Shown here one piece after another: positions 53,519 to 63,173 of a DNA stretch of 64,000 bases. The number at the start of each line of letters is the position of its first letter. The stretch's first letter is position 1. Below the pieces are notes generated by a model, which saw only the letters and a program-made list of their open reading frames with translations, had not been told where the DNA came from and searched no databases. Location: positions 62,001 through 126,000 of the forward strand of contig NZ_JACB01000036.1 of assembly GCF_000520975.1 (NCBI RefSeq), written 5' to 3'. This DNA comes from Aquimarina megaterium XH134. Its GTDB lineage: Bacteria; Bacteroidota; Bacteroidia; Flavobacteriales; Flavobacteriaceae. The position numbers and the translations under genes are program-made.

Positions 53519-55378
53519 TTATAAACAATTATCAGAAAATGTGGTCGCAGGATCTTTTATCCAATTGGTAAGATTTGCAGCATTAGGGTCGTCTACATCC
53601 ACGCAATTAAGAGAAGGATTATTAGAGCTGTCTACTTTACTTATAGAAGAACTACGTCCATTTTTTAAATTTAGAGAAGTTAATGTATTATTTGAGCAGA
53701 GTAACCAGTTTAAAGATGTATTTGAGCTAAGATCTATACTAGTGAGTGAATTATTGGAGCAATCTAACCAGTATAAATAAGTGTTTTTGCTTAAAGCTAA
53801 GCTGTTGAATGAATTGTTACTACATTTAAATTTATATAAGTTAATAGCTTTACTTAAATCCAGATTATTAAACTGATTATTTGCACAATCGATCCATGTT
53901 AAATAAGGATTATTGCTTAGATCAAGACTGGTAAGTTGATTGTTGTCACAAATCAACCATTCTAAAACTATACTATCATTCACATTTAGACTGGTAAGCT
54001 GATTATTATTACAAAAAAGTTGAATCAAGGCAATATTATTGCTAAGGTCAAGATCTGTAATTTGGTTATCATTACACCTTAACCATTTTAGAGCAGAAGT
54101 ACTGCTTAAATCTAAATTAGTAAGTTGATTATTTTCACACTTTAGTATATTCAATACCGAGTTATTACCCAGAATTAAACTAGTAAGTCGATTGTTAGAA
54201 CAATAAAGCCATTCTATAGCTGTATTGGTACTTAAATCCAAATTGATAAGTCGATTATCCTGACAACGAAGTTCATCTAAATTTGTACTATTGTCGATAT
54301 CTATAGTAGTGAGTTGATTTCTTGAACAATTTAAGTAGGTTAAAGCTATAGTATTACTTAGATGTAAATCTGTCAATTGATTGGCTGCACAGTTGAGGTA
54401 AGCTAAATCCTTATTATTTCTAAGATCTAAACTGGTAAGTTGACCAGCCGAACATTCTATTTTAGTTAAGGTTGTATTTTTACTTAAATCAATAGTCGTA
54501 ATTTGATTAATTCCGAAATATAAAAAAGTTAGAGCTATATTATTACTTAGATCTAGATTAGTAAGTTGATTATCGCTGCAATCTAGAGATACTAATTTGG
54601 TGTTTTTACTTACATCTAAACTGGTAAGTTGACCAACTGAACATTTAATATTAGTTAAAGCTGTATTTTTACTTAAGTCTATAGTCGTAATTTGATTAAA
54701 TCCAAAATCTAAGGAAGTTAGAGCTGTATTATTACTTAGATCTAAACTAGTAAGTTGATTGTAGTTACAATCTAGAGATACTAATTTGGTGTTTTTACTT
54801 AGATCTAAATTGGTAAGTTGATTACCAGAAATTGATAGATCAGTTAATGCAGTAAAATATTCAATCTCAGATACATTAGAAATTTGACACCCTCTTAATA
54901 CTAAAGTTTCTGATGATTCTGCTTCTTTATAACTTATTTCTCCATCCTTATTTTTATCGATACTAAACGGGCTTTTTACTAATGCATTTTTAAAATTAAG
55001 ATCTTCAAAAACAATATTTTCTTTTACAATATTTTTTAACGTTATCGTTATACTCGCTTCTACTACATTATTTACCGATACTATGCCTGTAAGTTTTGCC
55101 CTGGCTTCATAATTAAACAACAGGGGATTTTTTACCGTAAGTTTTCCTGTAGTTGCATCTAGAGTAAAAGCACCTTGAGGATTTTCATTTTTAAGATTAT
55201 ATCTTAGAGTTCCACCGTTACCTGCATTTGCATGAATAGCCCCTAACTCTTGCCCTTCTATTGGGTTTTCCTCTATTGTGACTTCAAAGTTTTTTACAGT
55301 AATATGAACTTGATCATCATCACTAGAACACCCAATAATAACATAGATAACTATAAGAATAAATTTTAAATTTTTCAT
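53519..55378 (-). CDS. Leucine-rich-repeat lipoprotein with cadherin-like and EF-hand segments
   Basis: 619-aa surface lipoprotein (lipobox Cys17, IIGC, then SSDDD). A cadherin-like domain (about 28-115) contains TIEENPIEG and GAFTLDATTGKLTV. An EF-hand loop DKNKDGEISYKE (141-152) has Asp, Asn, Asp, Gly, Ile and Glu at the canonical positions. Eighteen 21-residue LRR units follow (188-565; consensus LTxLDLSxNTxLxxLxCxxNQ), then a 54-aa Cys-containing cap. A likely role in binding proteins or glycans outside the cell is inference. There are 275 bp upstream to the LipL32-like gene. Confidence 0.88.
   Translation of the reverse strand: MKNLKFILIVIYVIIGCSSDDDQVHITVKNFEVTIEENPIEGQELGAIHANAGNGGTLRYNLKNENPQGAFTLDATTGKLTVKNPLLFNYEARAKLTGIVSVNNVVEASITITLKNIVKENIVFEDLNFKNALVKSPFSIDKNKDGEISYKEAESSETLVLRGCQISNVSEIEYFTALTDLSISGNQLTNLDLSKNTKLVSLDCNYNQLTSLDLSNNTALTSLDFGFNQITTIDLSKNTALTNIKCSVGQLTSLDVSKNTKLVSLDCSDNQLTNLDLSNNIALTFLYFGINQITTIDLSKNTTLTKIECSAGQLTSLDLRNNKDLAYLNCAANQLTDLHLSNTIALTYLNCSRNQLTTIDIDNSTNLDELRCQDNRLINLDLSTNTAIEWLYCSNNRLTSLILGNNSVLNILKCENNQLTNLDLSSTSALKWLRCNDNQITDLDLSNNIALIQLFCNNNQLTSLNVNDSIVLEWLICDNNQLTSLDLSNNPYLTWIDCANNQFNNLDLSKAINLYKFKCSNNSFNSLALSKNTYLYWLDCSNNSLTSIDLSSNTSLNWLLCSNNTLTSLNLKNGRSSSISKVDSSNNPSLNCVDVDDPNAANLTNWIKDPATTFSDNCL
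53684..54817 (-). repeat. 63-bp tandem repeat array coding for LRRs
   Basis: Eighteen in-frame units of 63 bp (21 codons each) inside the LRR lipoprotein gene. Units 1-3 (54629-54817) and 4-6 (54440-54628) are most alike as triplets, showing a 189-bp duplication of three units. The unit remnant after unit 18 is degenerate. Confidence 0.9.
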
Positions 55379-55495
55379 CTGTAATACTTTTATATTGTAA
55401 AATTCTTACGAAAGATTTATAATTATTTATAAGCATACTACCTTGTTTTCAGGGAAATAGTTTTTTAAAGATAAAGAAAACCGCAAAATCATGAA

Positions 55496-58400
55496 TTAGT
55501 TGTTAGACTCATCTTCTACATTATTGATTATTCCTTTATTGGTAGAGATCTCATCCAACATTTCTGAAGAATGTCCATTTTGTTTAGCTTTTTGTACATA
55601 GTTTAAGGCTTCTTTTGGGTTTTTAAGTTTATAATATATCTCTGCAATATTGGCGAGGTACATAGGTTCATTGGTGGCGGTTAGCGCAGCGTTTTTAAAA
55701 TAAGGTAATGCTTCTTCATAGCGTTTTTCAACATCTAATGCACAACCTGTAAGATTGTATAACCGTGCGAGTGTTGCAGCATCATGAGACGCTTTTTTGA
55801 TATACTCCTCTTGTTTTTCGAGATATGTAGGAATTCCCTCTTTTAACCAAAGTAGGCGTGCTTTTAAGAAATACACCTGGCCAAATTCTGGATCTATTTT
55901 TAGAATTGCATCTCCTTTTTGCTCTGCCAATTCGAGGTCTTTATTCTTTAAATCATTCCAGGCAGCCTGAAGCAGTGCGAACTTACTTTTTTCTTTGATG
56001 TTGTATAAATCAATTTCTTCAGAGAATTTGTCTTTGTTACCAGCGATAGCTTCGACAATGATTTCGGCCATACTTGCCAGTTCTGGTCTTTTCTGGATAT
56101 GCTTGTAGGTGTAATGAATGAAGTTGAAAGCTAATAACCTGTCATGATCATAATTTTCATCTTTGGCGATGTTTCTCGATAGTTTTTGGATGAACATATG
56201 CTTAAAATCCTTTCCATAAATGTGCTCTCCCTGTTCAAATAGTACATCTATAGTCGCATACCATGATTTTTTATAAGGCTCGGGTTCTATGGTATTATCC
56301 CAAATAGGTTTTTCTTCTTCAGATTCAAAACTTTGTAGTATGCGTTTAACCTGTTGTTTTCGATATAACTGTAACAAGAATGTTTCTTCGCTTTCATAGT
56401 CATCATCTCCAAAAAGATCGTCATCATATTTCTCATTATATTGTTTAACAGAATTTGCTCTAGAAATCAATTCCTCTGGAAATTTTTCGTGCCCTAATTT
56501 AATAAGCATATCACATACGGGAACAATCATATTTTTTATACGATGATTTTGTTTTATATCAGTGTCAGATTCAAATTGCTCAAAAATTTCTAATAAATCC
56601 TTTTCAAATGGTCTTATTGAAGCTAAGGGGAGTTTAGAGATGTTTATTATACTTCTATGGCTATCACCGATATAGTTATAATAATCAAGAATATCATACG
56701 TATCGGTTAACAATTTTTTGATATAATTGTAGATAGATTTATGAGAATATATTTTATAGCGATAAGCCAGCCTTGCTCTTAGAGATTCATCATCTAGTGT
56801 ATCAAAAATATCTAATAAGAATGTTTTAATTTCGGGATCTTCAGAAAACTCCTCCCATAGACCATATCTGTTATTCACCAGGATTGATATGTATCCTTCT
56901 TTTATATTCAGAACATCTGGTGTTTTTTCTAATACAGGTTTTGGAATACTGTATTTTGCACCATTCAACATGATATTTTTAACAATTTTTCTGTCGGGAT
57001 GAGAAGTAATGATTTGAAGAGCCTGAGCTTTTAATCTTTGAATAGCAGTCGAAGAATCATTTTCTTTTTGTTTTGGTTCAAAAACTGGTCCGTGAATATA
57101 CGTCGATGTTATTTTGTTGTTATCTGAAGAAGCGAGAAGGTTTTTAGCGTTATCTTTTGGCTTTTTTGGATTGATTAGCTGTAGTAATTCTTCAAAAATA
57201 CTTTCTTCATTAACCATTCTGTTTTCTAATTGTTTAATCAGGTTATCATTACTACTAAGTATAATATCTTTAACAGTCTTAGGATCTTGTGACGAACTGA
57301 TTTCGCGATAAGGATTCCAATTATGATCGGGGAATTCTAAATATCTGGATTCGTTATTTACAAGTATCGAAACGTGTTTTGAAGTCATTGTGTTAAAGCT
57401 ATCATTCGAGATAATTTTATCCATAACACGATTTAGATCATAATTTATTTTCATGATCTGAGGATCAAAATTAATATCCAAAGTATCAGAGAAATATGGA
57501 TAAATGTTAAATTCTGAATAGACCATAGGAAGTTCAGATCCCTCATGAAAACCAGATACTATTGCAGGACTTGAGCATTCCTGAAAAGAAAGTGATATCG
57601 CTCCATAATCAGGCCTGTGTTCCAGAATTACTTTTCCAATATTAAAATCGGGATGATGTTCTATCAAATGTTCGAAACACTCAATAGCCATATTTTCTAA
57701 TATATCCTGAACATCAAATTCCTGTTTCTTTTGAGTAAGGTTTTTGTCTTTTTCTAAAATACAGATATCATACTGAGTAAAACCTATAACAATATCTTCA
57801 TCATACATTGTTGCCATGTTATAGGTTAATCGTTCGTTATATGAATTTTCCTTGTTTAGACTTTCTAACCAATTAACCAGAGTAATCTCACCATCATCAT
57901 GTTTGTGAAGTGTAGTAAATAGAAAATCATTACCAGTACTGCATAAGGGAATATTAGGTTTTTCTGAAAAATAATAAATAGGAGCAAGGTCATCCCAGTT
58001 ATAACAAACAAATTTCGGGTCAGCAGGGTTACTTATATCTATTACAGATCGGGAGACCATATAATGTTCAAAAAACTCTACGTGCATATTACCAGGTGTC
58101 TTATCTTCTATAATACTGGATAAATATGTGGGATTACTTTTATCTTGGATATCTAGTAGTAGAACTAAGCCAGCACCAGCACCCACAACTAGCAGGTTAT
58201 CGTTAATATGAAGACTATACCCACTTTCTATAAATACATCTGAAGAAATTGGGTCTGCATCGGGATTAGAAAGATCAAAGATTTCAAGGTATTCATTATT
58301 ACAAACATATAAATGACCATCTGAAATATTGAGATTACCATATTTTGGCACTTTTTTAGTATTTCTGATGCTACCTTCTATTGGGATAATAGAATTTCCC

Positions 58401-60304
58401 TGGATTTGATATCTTACGATTCCTCTATCATGATCTGATATATATACTACTTCATTATGGTAAGAATAGTGGTATCTTTTTTTCTTATCTAACTCGATGA
58501 TACTATGTTTTACTAACACATGAGTATCTGTAATTTCTGCTGTAAAAAGTTCTTTATCACCATTTACTGCGATGAATTGATTTTTGCTAATAGGTACAGC
58601 CCAATTTAGATTAACATCTTCAATTTTATGAGTTAGGTAATAACAATCTTCATAAGGTACTTTTTGTATTGCTTGTTTATCTTTTTCTGGGATAACAAGA
58701 GAAGAGACTTTTACTTTGGATTTAAAATATTCTTTTTCTTTCTTTTTTGCTAAGTAATTATCATACGCTTGAAGCATATATGGAGAATCTGTAAACTCTT
58801 TTTTGAATAGTGTATTATGGGTATCACTAGAAAAGGAAATATTCTGAAAACAATATAATGCACTTTCTTTTTCTTCAAGAATTGTATATAAACGGGTTAA
58901 TGCTATCGCTGCTCTGTTTGCCGAAGAATACCCTTTGTTTTCTGACATAAAAGAAATGAGCTCATCTTTCAATCTATTAAGCTCATCTTTCTGGTCTTGA
59001 TATAATCGAATATCAAATAACCATTTTGGCAATAATGCATCTTTTTTTGCTCTTTTATTTTCTATAGAATCATAACACTCATCAAATTCTTCTTTGCGAT
59101 TAAGGAAATATAAGTTCTCTAGTAGATGTACTTTATAATGATCTGATAATTGTTTTATAGATTTAAGGATTGCTGTCGATTCTTCATACCGTCCTTCAGA
59201 AAATAACCTGGCTGTTAAGAATTTTTGCAGATTAGAATAGTTTTTATTGGTATCAGGTAAAAGTTCTAGTGTTTTTCTGAAAGCTTTTTCACCATAATTA
59301 TAAAGTTTTTCTTCTGCTTTGTATGAAATATCGAGGTTATGTTCCTGTATAGTATTTAACCATTTCGTAAAATTGGATTCGTTATTGATAGGATCGGGAA
59401 CTTGCGAAGGATCTATTATTTTATCCGGAAACTGTGCCATGAATTCATCAAAGGCATTAAAAAAAGCTTCTTCTGATAAATCACCTTCTTCTTCTTCGAT
59501 ATGGCCCCCATCTAGTTTCCAATCTTCGAATTCATCGGTTAATCTAAAGGTAGCTTTTTCTCTTTCTTTAGATTGTATAAAGCTATACTCGATGTTTTTG
59601 ATATCATAGGTGTATATATTACTTTCTTCTTCAGGCCCTTCATAGATATTACTTTCTGGATAAAACAAATAAAAACCAGTGTTATAAAACTTTAAGTAGG
59701 GATAGGTTAATTTTAATTGAGGCAAGGTAAGCATCACATTATAAAAAGGACCAGAACCATTTGGATGGTTAAAAGCTAATATTCTTACATTACCGTCCTG
59801 TTTAAAAGTGAGTTTGTGTGTCACAAAACCCACAACATGTTTGAAATCTTTTTGGGTATAAGAAGTAGCTACTTTTTTTATAGCATTTTCAATTTGAGAA
59901 ATCAATTCTTCTCGTAAACATATTAAGTAGTTCTTATATAATTGGTCAGATATATGATTAAAAGTAAGCGCAGGCTTTATTTTTGTATATTTTTTATCCT
60001 GTTCAGTTGCCTGATCAATAAAAGAAGTGTCTAATTTCTCTCTTTTCTCAAAAGCTTTATCTGCAATGTCTAACCATTCTGATATTGAAATTGTACCAAT
60101 ATCTGCAGCATCACTACTATATCCGGTACCATAATAATATTCATCCCAATCATTGTTATAAGTTACTTTAAGTACATCAAAGTTCGTAGTAGGCGAAATG
60201 ATAATCATTCGTAGTTCTTCGGGATTAATTTTACCTGATGCAATAGCCTGATCTATGATTTCTTTAAGTTGTTTTTGGATCGATGTAGTGATGTTTAATT
60301 GCAT
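55496..60304 (-). CDS. 1602-aa propeller/TPR protein of unknown function
   Basis: Very large soluble protein without a signal peptide. The N-terminal part (1-280) is unassigned and acidic. Helical TPR-like segments follow (about 310-540), then strand-rich LVIVD-like repeats (about 560-800, e.g. YLEIFDLSNPDADPI and SRSVIDISNPADPKF) suggesting a beta-propeller. A mixed helical middle comes next, then C-terminal TPRs (about 1445-1590, EKRYEEALPYFKNAALTATN, YLANIAEIYYKLKNPKEAL). No catalytic motif was recognised. It is last in the minus-strand cluster with SPFH and DUF6620 genes, 352 bp after the membrane gene. Confidence 0.8.
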   Translation of the reverse strand: MQLNITTSIQKQLKEIIDQAIASGKINPEELRMIIISPTTNFDVLKVTYNNDWDEYYYGTGYSSDAADIGTISISEWLDIADKAFEKREKLDTSFIDQATEQDKKYTKIKPALTFNHISDQLYKNYLICLREELISQIENAIKKVATSYTQKDFKHVVGFVTHKLTFKQDGNVRILAFNHPNGSGPFYNVMLTLPQLKLTYPYLKFYNTGFYLFYPESNIYEGPEEESNIYTYDIKNIEYSFIQSKEREKATFRLTDEFEDWKLDGGHIEEEEGDLSEEAFFNAFDEFMAQFPDKIIDPSQVPDPINNESNFTKWLNTIQEHNLDISYKAEEKLYNYGEKAFRKTLELLPDTNKNYSNLQKFLTARLFSEGRYEESTAILKSIKQLSDHYKVHLLENLYFLNRKEEFDECYDSIENKRAKKDALLPKWLFDIRLYQDQKDELNRLKDELISFMSENKGYSSANRAAIALTRLYTILEEKESALYCFQNISFSSDTHNTLFKKEFTDSPYMLQAYDNYLAKKKEKEYFKSKVKVSSLVIPEKDKQAIQKVPYEDCYYLTHKIEDVNLNWAVPISKNQFIAVNGDKELFTAEITDTHVLVKHSIIELDKKKRYHYSYHNEVVYISDHDRGIVRYQIQGNSIIPIEGSIRNTKKVPKYGNLNISDGHLYVCNNEYLEIFDLSNPDADPISSDVFIESGYSLHINDNLLVVGAGAGLVLLLDIQDKSNPTYLSSIIEDKTPGNMHVEFFEHYMVSRSVIDISNPADPKFVCYNWDDLAPIYYFSEKPNIPLCSTGNDFLFTTLHKHDDGEITLVNWLESLNKENSYNERLTYNMATMYDEDIVIGFTQYDICILEKDKNLTQKKQEFDVQDILENMAIECFEHLIEHHPDFNIGKVILEHRPDYGAISLSFQECSSPAIVSGFHEGSELPMVYSEFNIYPYFSDTLDINFDPQIMKINYDLNRVMDKIISNDSFNTMTSKHVSILVNNESRYLEFPDHNWNPYREISSSQDPKTVKDIILSSNDNLIKQLENRMVNEESIFEELLQLINPKKPKDNAKNLLASSDNNKITSTYIHGPVFEPKQKENDSSTAIQRLKAQALQIITSHPDRKIVKNIMLNGAKYSIPKPVLEKTPDVLNIKEGYISILVNNRYGLWEEFSEDPEIKTFLLDIFDTLDDESLRARLAYRYKIYSHKSIYNYIKKLLTDTYDILDYYNYIGDSHRSIINISKLPLASIRPFEKDLLEIFEQFESDTDIKQNHRIKNMIVPVCDMLIKLGHEKFPEELISRANSVKQYNEKYDDDLFGDDDYESEETFLLQLYRKQQVKRILQSFESEEEKPIWDNTIEPEPYKKSWYATIDVLFEQGEHIYGKDFKHMFIQKLSRNIAKDENYDHDRLLAFNFIHYTYKHIQKRPELASMAEIIVEAIAGNKDKFSEEIDLYNIKEKSKFALLQAAWNDLKNKDLELAEQKGDAILKIDPEFGQVYFLKARLLWLKEGIPTYLEKQEEYIKKASHDAATLARLYNLTGCALDVEKRYEEALPYFKNAALTATNEPMYLANIAEIYYKLKNPKEALNYVQKAKQNGHSSEMLDEISTNKGIINNVEDESNN

Positions 60305-60656
60305 AGCATTTTTTCTATAGATTAGTGTTGTGATAATTTATAATCTAGTTGCAAAATATGAGAATTTATTATTAGGATTAAATATCTTATTTACATTTAA
60401 TTATATTACTATCGATAAGTATAAAATTGTTCTCAATTTTAACAAGATAGTTTGATTTTGTTGGCTCTATAAGAGGGTTTACTTGTTCTCTATTTCTATC
60501 TGTTTTTCTTTGTCTATTGTTGCAATTCGTATGATTGTTAATCCTTTCATTCTCTTTTTTCAAAAGGCCCTTTTACAAAAACCACAAACCAAGCATACTT
60601 TTTTGCAATACCAGAAGAAATATAGAAACCTGAATTCAATTATTTCTATACTCTTA
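60305..60656. other. Intergenic region upstream of the giant gene
   Basis: 352 bp between the 1602-aa gene and the membrane-protein gene. No TAnnTTTG and no strong hairpin were seen; a short plus-strand frame from a TTG (60483) has a composition unlike a gene. It presumably carries a separate promoter for the giant gene. Confidence 0.45.
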
Positions 60657-61094
60657 CTATATAAAGAATAAGAAAGAGGCCACAATCTGCCAGCAACCAA
60701 TAATGATTCCTAAAACTCCTAACTTACCTTGTTTTGATGCTGACTTTTCTCTTAATTGATTTGCTTTTTCCTTTGTAGCTCTATTTTTGGATAAGAAAAA
60801 CTTATTAATTGAACGGAAAACCAACATGAAACCTAATAGGGCTTCCATAATATTCCCAACTAATATAGTGATCCACCAGATAGGAAATGTTGTAATCCAT
60901 TCTAGATTTAAAGTTGCCGAAATGACTCCCCATACACCCCAGAAACAGAATATGATTCCGATTATAAGTCGGATCAAGCTTGGCAACGGTTCGATTTTTT
61001 CTAAAAATTCTTTTGCCTTTGGTGTTTTTGATAGCAATAATGATGGCGCTATTACTATAATGCTTAATAAAATCAATGTGATTCCTCCAGCCAT
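60657..61094 (-). CDS. Four-helix membrane protein
   Basis: 145-aa membrane protein: helices at about 3-21, 36-57, 67-92 and 122-143, with a basic cytoplasmic loop KNRATKEKANQLREKSASKQGK between helices 3 and 4. No family recognised. Part of the cluster that runs from the SPFH gene to the giant TPR gene; 135 bp after the 242-aa gene. Confidence 0.7.
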   Translation of the reverse strand: MAGGITLILLSIIVIAPSLLLSKTPKAKEFLEKIEPLPSLIRLIIGIIFCFWGVWGVISATLNLEWITTFPIWWITILVGNIMEALLGFMLVFRSINKFFLSKNRATKEKANQLREKSASKQGKLGVLGIIIGCWQIVASFLFFI

Positions 61095-61229
61095 AGTTTT
61101 TAGTTTTAAGGTGTGAATACTTATTTTTTTAATCCCTGTTTTGAAGCCTAAAACTCACAGTATAAAGATGAGAGGTATAGGTTTTGAGGTTATATTTTTT
61201 TAAACTATCTTTTATAAATTATCGTGATA

Positions 61230-61958
61230 TTACATCATTTTTTCAAATTCAGGAAGTTTGGTGTCAATTTCGATTTGTCTTTCTCTGCATTCTTCAGATT
61301 TATTACTTTCGGGATGATTAGCAAGAAAACCGTTAAGTGCCATTTGCATATCTTTAAGATATCTTATTTTTAGTGAAATTTTTTCAGTTTCCTGATATTT
61401 TTGCCACGCTTCTTCAACATATTTATATTCTAATTCCTGCCGTTCTAATTGTTTAATTTCTTTCCATTTTGGTAATAAATCTATTAATTCCTGAGAATTA
61501 GGAAAAGCTTTAATCGTATCTTCTAGATCAGGAACAGCAGCATATGCAGGTCTTAGGGTAGTGTCAGAAAAGAAAGTGATGGCTTCTTTTTCACTGTCTC
61601 CAAGGAAAACGGCTAAGATTTCATTCCACCCTGTCGAAATAAACAAGAAACTACCATCAGGTATTGTTGAATCGGTAGTCAGTTTATACATATTTTCTTT
61701 TTCTAAAGGCTCTATGCCAAAATTTATATCTTCATTAAACCCTCCTAATGCTAGTTTTCTAGCTTGAGCCACAAGAGATCCACTTTCAAAATTTTGAAGA
61801 TATACAATAATCTCTATTTGATCATTTTCTCTTAGTACCGACGGAACCTTGTTAAGATGTCTAAACTCTGGAAAACTGGTATTGTTAATGGTTGCAAATG
61901 ATAGATATCTATCTTTACTTTTAATATGTATTCCGAATTGTTTGATGTTATTTTCCAT
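61230..61958 (-). CDS. Unknown 242-aa cytoplasmic protein
   Basis: No signal peptide or membrane helix. The first 140 residues are beta-rich (FGIHIKSKDRYLSFATINN, DQIEIIVYLQNFESGS, DGSFLFISTGWNEILAVF); residues about 145-242 are helical and charged with a coiled-coil look (KQLERQELEYKYVEEAWQKY). The two halves resemble a small sandwich plus a helical tail. I recognise no family. It lies 113 bp after the DUF6620-like gene, in the same direction. Confidence 0.7.
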   Translation of the reverse strand: MENNIKQFGIHIKSKDRYLSFATINNTSFPEFRHLNKVPSVLRENDQIEIIVYLQNFESGSLVAQARKLALGGFNEDINFGIEPLEKENMYKLTTDSTIPDGSFLFISTGWNEILAVFLGDSEKEAITFFSDTTLRPAYAAVPDLEDTIKAFPNSQELIDLLPKWKEIKQLERQELEYKYVEEAWQKYQETEKISLKIRYLKDMQMALNGFLANHPESNKSEECRERQIEIDTKLPEFEKMM

Positions 61959-62071
61959 GATTCTTTTTTTATTTTTTTAAACAAGATGACCTGATTTCAC
62001 CAAATTTGCAATGTAGTGTAATTGGGTTGCAGATGAATCCCAGGCCATCTATACATAAAATGTTATTGGAT

Positions 62072-63142
62072 TTAAAAATCGATGTCGTCTCCTGCCTTTG
62101 CCGAAGCAAATTCTGCATTATATTTTTCCATTAATTCTCCCATTTTTAATGCCATACGAGTATCTGTAGCCATTTTTGGAGTCCAATGCATACCTACAGA
62201 ACTCCAGTCGGTAACTGTAAGTCCGTATTCTTGTAAGATTGAAGCAGCATCTTTTCCTTGAGCCGCTCCCATATTTTGATGACACATAACTTTAACATAA
62301 AGCTCGAAATCTTCATAGATATCATTTTTACCTGCAGAAGAGCCAGCTTCAGATTCTTGATTGCTTTCTGCATTGGCAAATTTGCCAATGTTCGAATTCA
62401 TAAAAGCATCACCATATACCTTAGAAATTGCAAAAGTTGTGTCCTGAGACATTCTTGCTGTCCATTCTGCAGATACTTCATCCCAGATTGGTTTTTCTGT
62501 TCCTACAACTTTAAGTACTTCTTCTAGATCCATGCCTCCGGCTATTTTTGCATTAGCAGCCGCCCAGGTTTCCATATCAATTCCATTTATAGGATCTAAT
62601 AATCCACCAGCTTCTGCTGCTTCTATATGGGCATCCATCTGGGCATCTAGTTTAGCTTTTTGCTCTTTTAGAAAATTATCGGCATCGTCGTATGCTTTTT
62701 CTTCAGCAGAGTTTAGTAAAGCTATCCCCCATAAAAAATGATTTTCATCAGAGAATCCATATTCATGAATCTGATCATTAAATTCTGAAAGGTTACTATC
62801 TTTTAGGTTTTTAATATCATTAAGGATATCGGTAGCATCCTCGTGAGAAAGTTCACGAACCTGCTCTGGCATTTCGAGTTTATTTACATATCCATATCTT
62901 CTGATACCAGATTTAAATTGGTTATTTAGATCTACCCAATGTGGTTCATTTAAGTTAGGTTTAAATGGCCACACATCATAATCGTCACCTTCTTCAAGAT
63001 CCTGAAAAGAAAGATCTGCACATGGCCATGTCGTGTAGTCATAGCTGTGCCAATCCATGCGATCAAGAATCGCTAGGTAGTCTCTGTATTCGTCTTTTTG
63101 TTTTCCTGAAACGTCTTGATATAATTCATTAACTGTACTCAT
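62072..63142 (-). CDS. DUF6620-like protein
   Basis: 356-aa acidic cytoplasmic protein. It contains two related helical modules: GMDLEEVLKVVGTEKPIWDEVSAEWTARMSQDTT (about 198-230) and AASILQEYGLTVTDWSSVGMHWTPKMATDTR, each with a Trp-spaced W...WT..M..DT pattern. I associate this pattern with DUF6620, but from memory. Function unknown. 31 bp after the SPFH gene, so the two are almost surely co-transcribed. Confidence 0.68.
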   Translation of the reverse strand: MSTVNELYQDVSGKQKDEYRDYLAILDRMDWHSYDYTTWPCADLSFQDLEEGDDYDVWPFKPNLNEPHWVDLNNQFKSGIRRYGYVNKLEMPEQVRELSHEDATDILNDIKNLKDSNLSEFNDQIHEYGFSDENHFLWGIALLNSAEEKAYDDADNFLKEQKAKLDAQMDAHIEAAEAGGLLDPINGIDMETWAAANAKIAGGMDLEEVLKVVGTEKPIWDEVSAEWTARMSQDTTFAISKVYGDAFMNSNIGKFANAESNQESEAGSSAGKNDIYEDFELYVKVMCHQNMGAAQGKDAASILQEYGLTVTDWSSVGMHWTPKMATDTRMALKMGELMEKYNAEFASAKAGDDIDF

Positions 63143-63173
63143 ACGGTATAATTTTAAAGATTGATTTTTATTT

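Noticed and set aside
53684..54817. Regular direct repeats resembling a repeat array
   Set aside because: The 63-bp units are in-frame codons of an LRR protein, with no unique spacers, so not CRISPR.
60483..60671. Possible 62-aa plus-strand gene
   Set aside because: Starts at TTG, overlaps the 3' end of the membrane gene and has no ribosome binding site or family resemblance.
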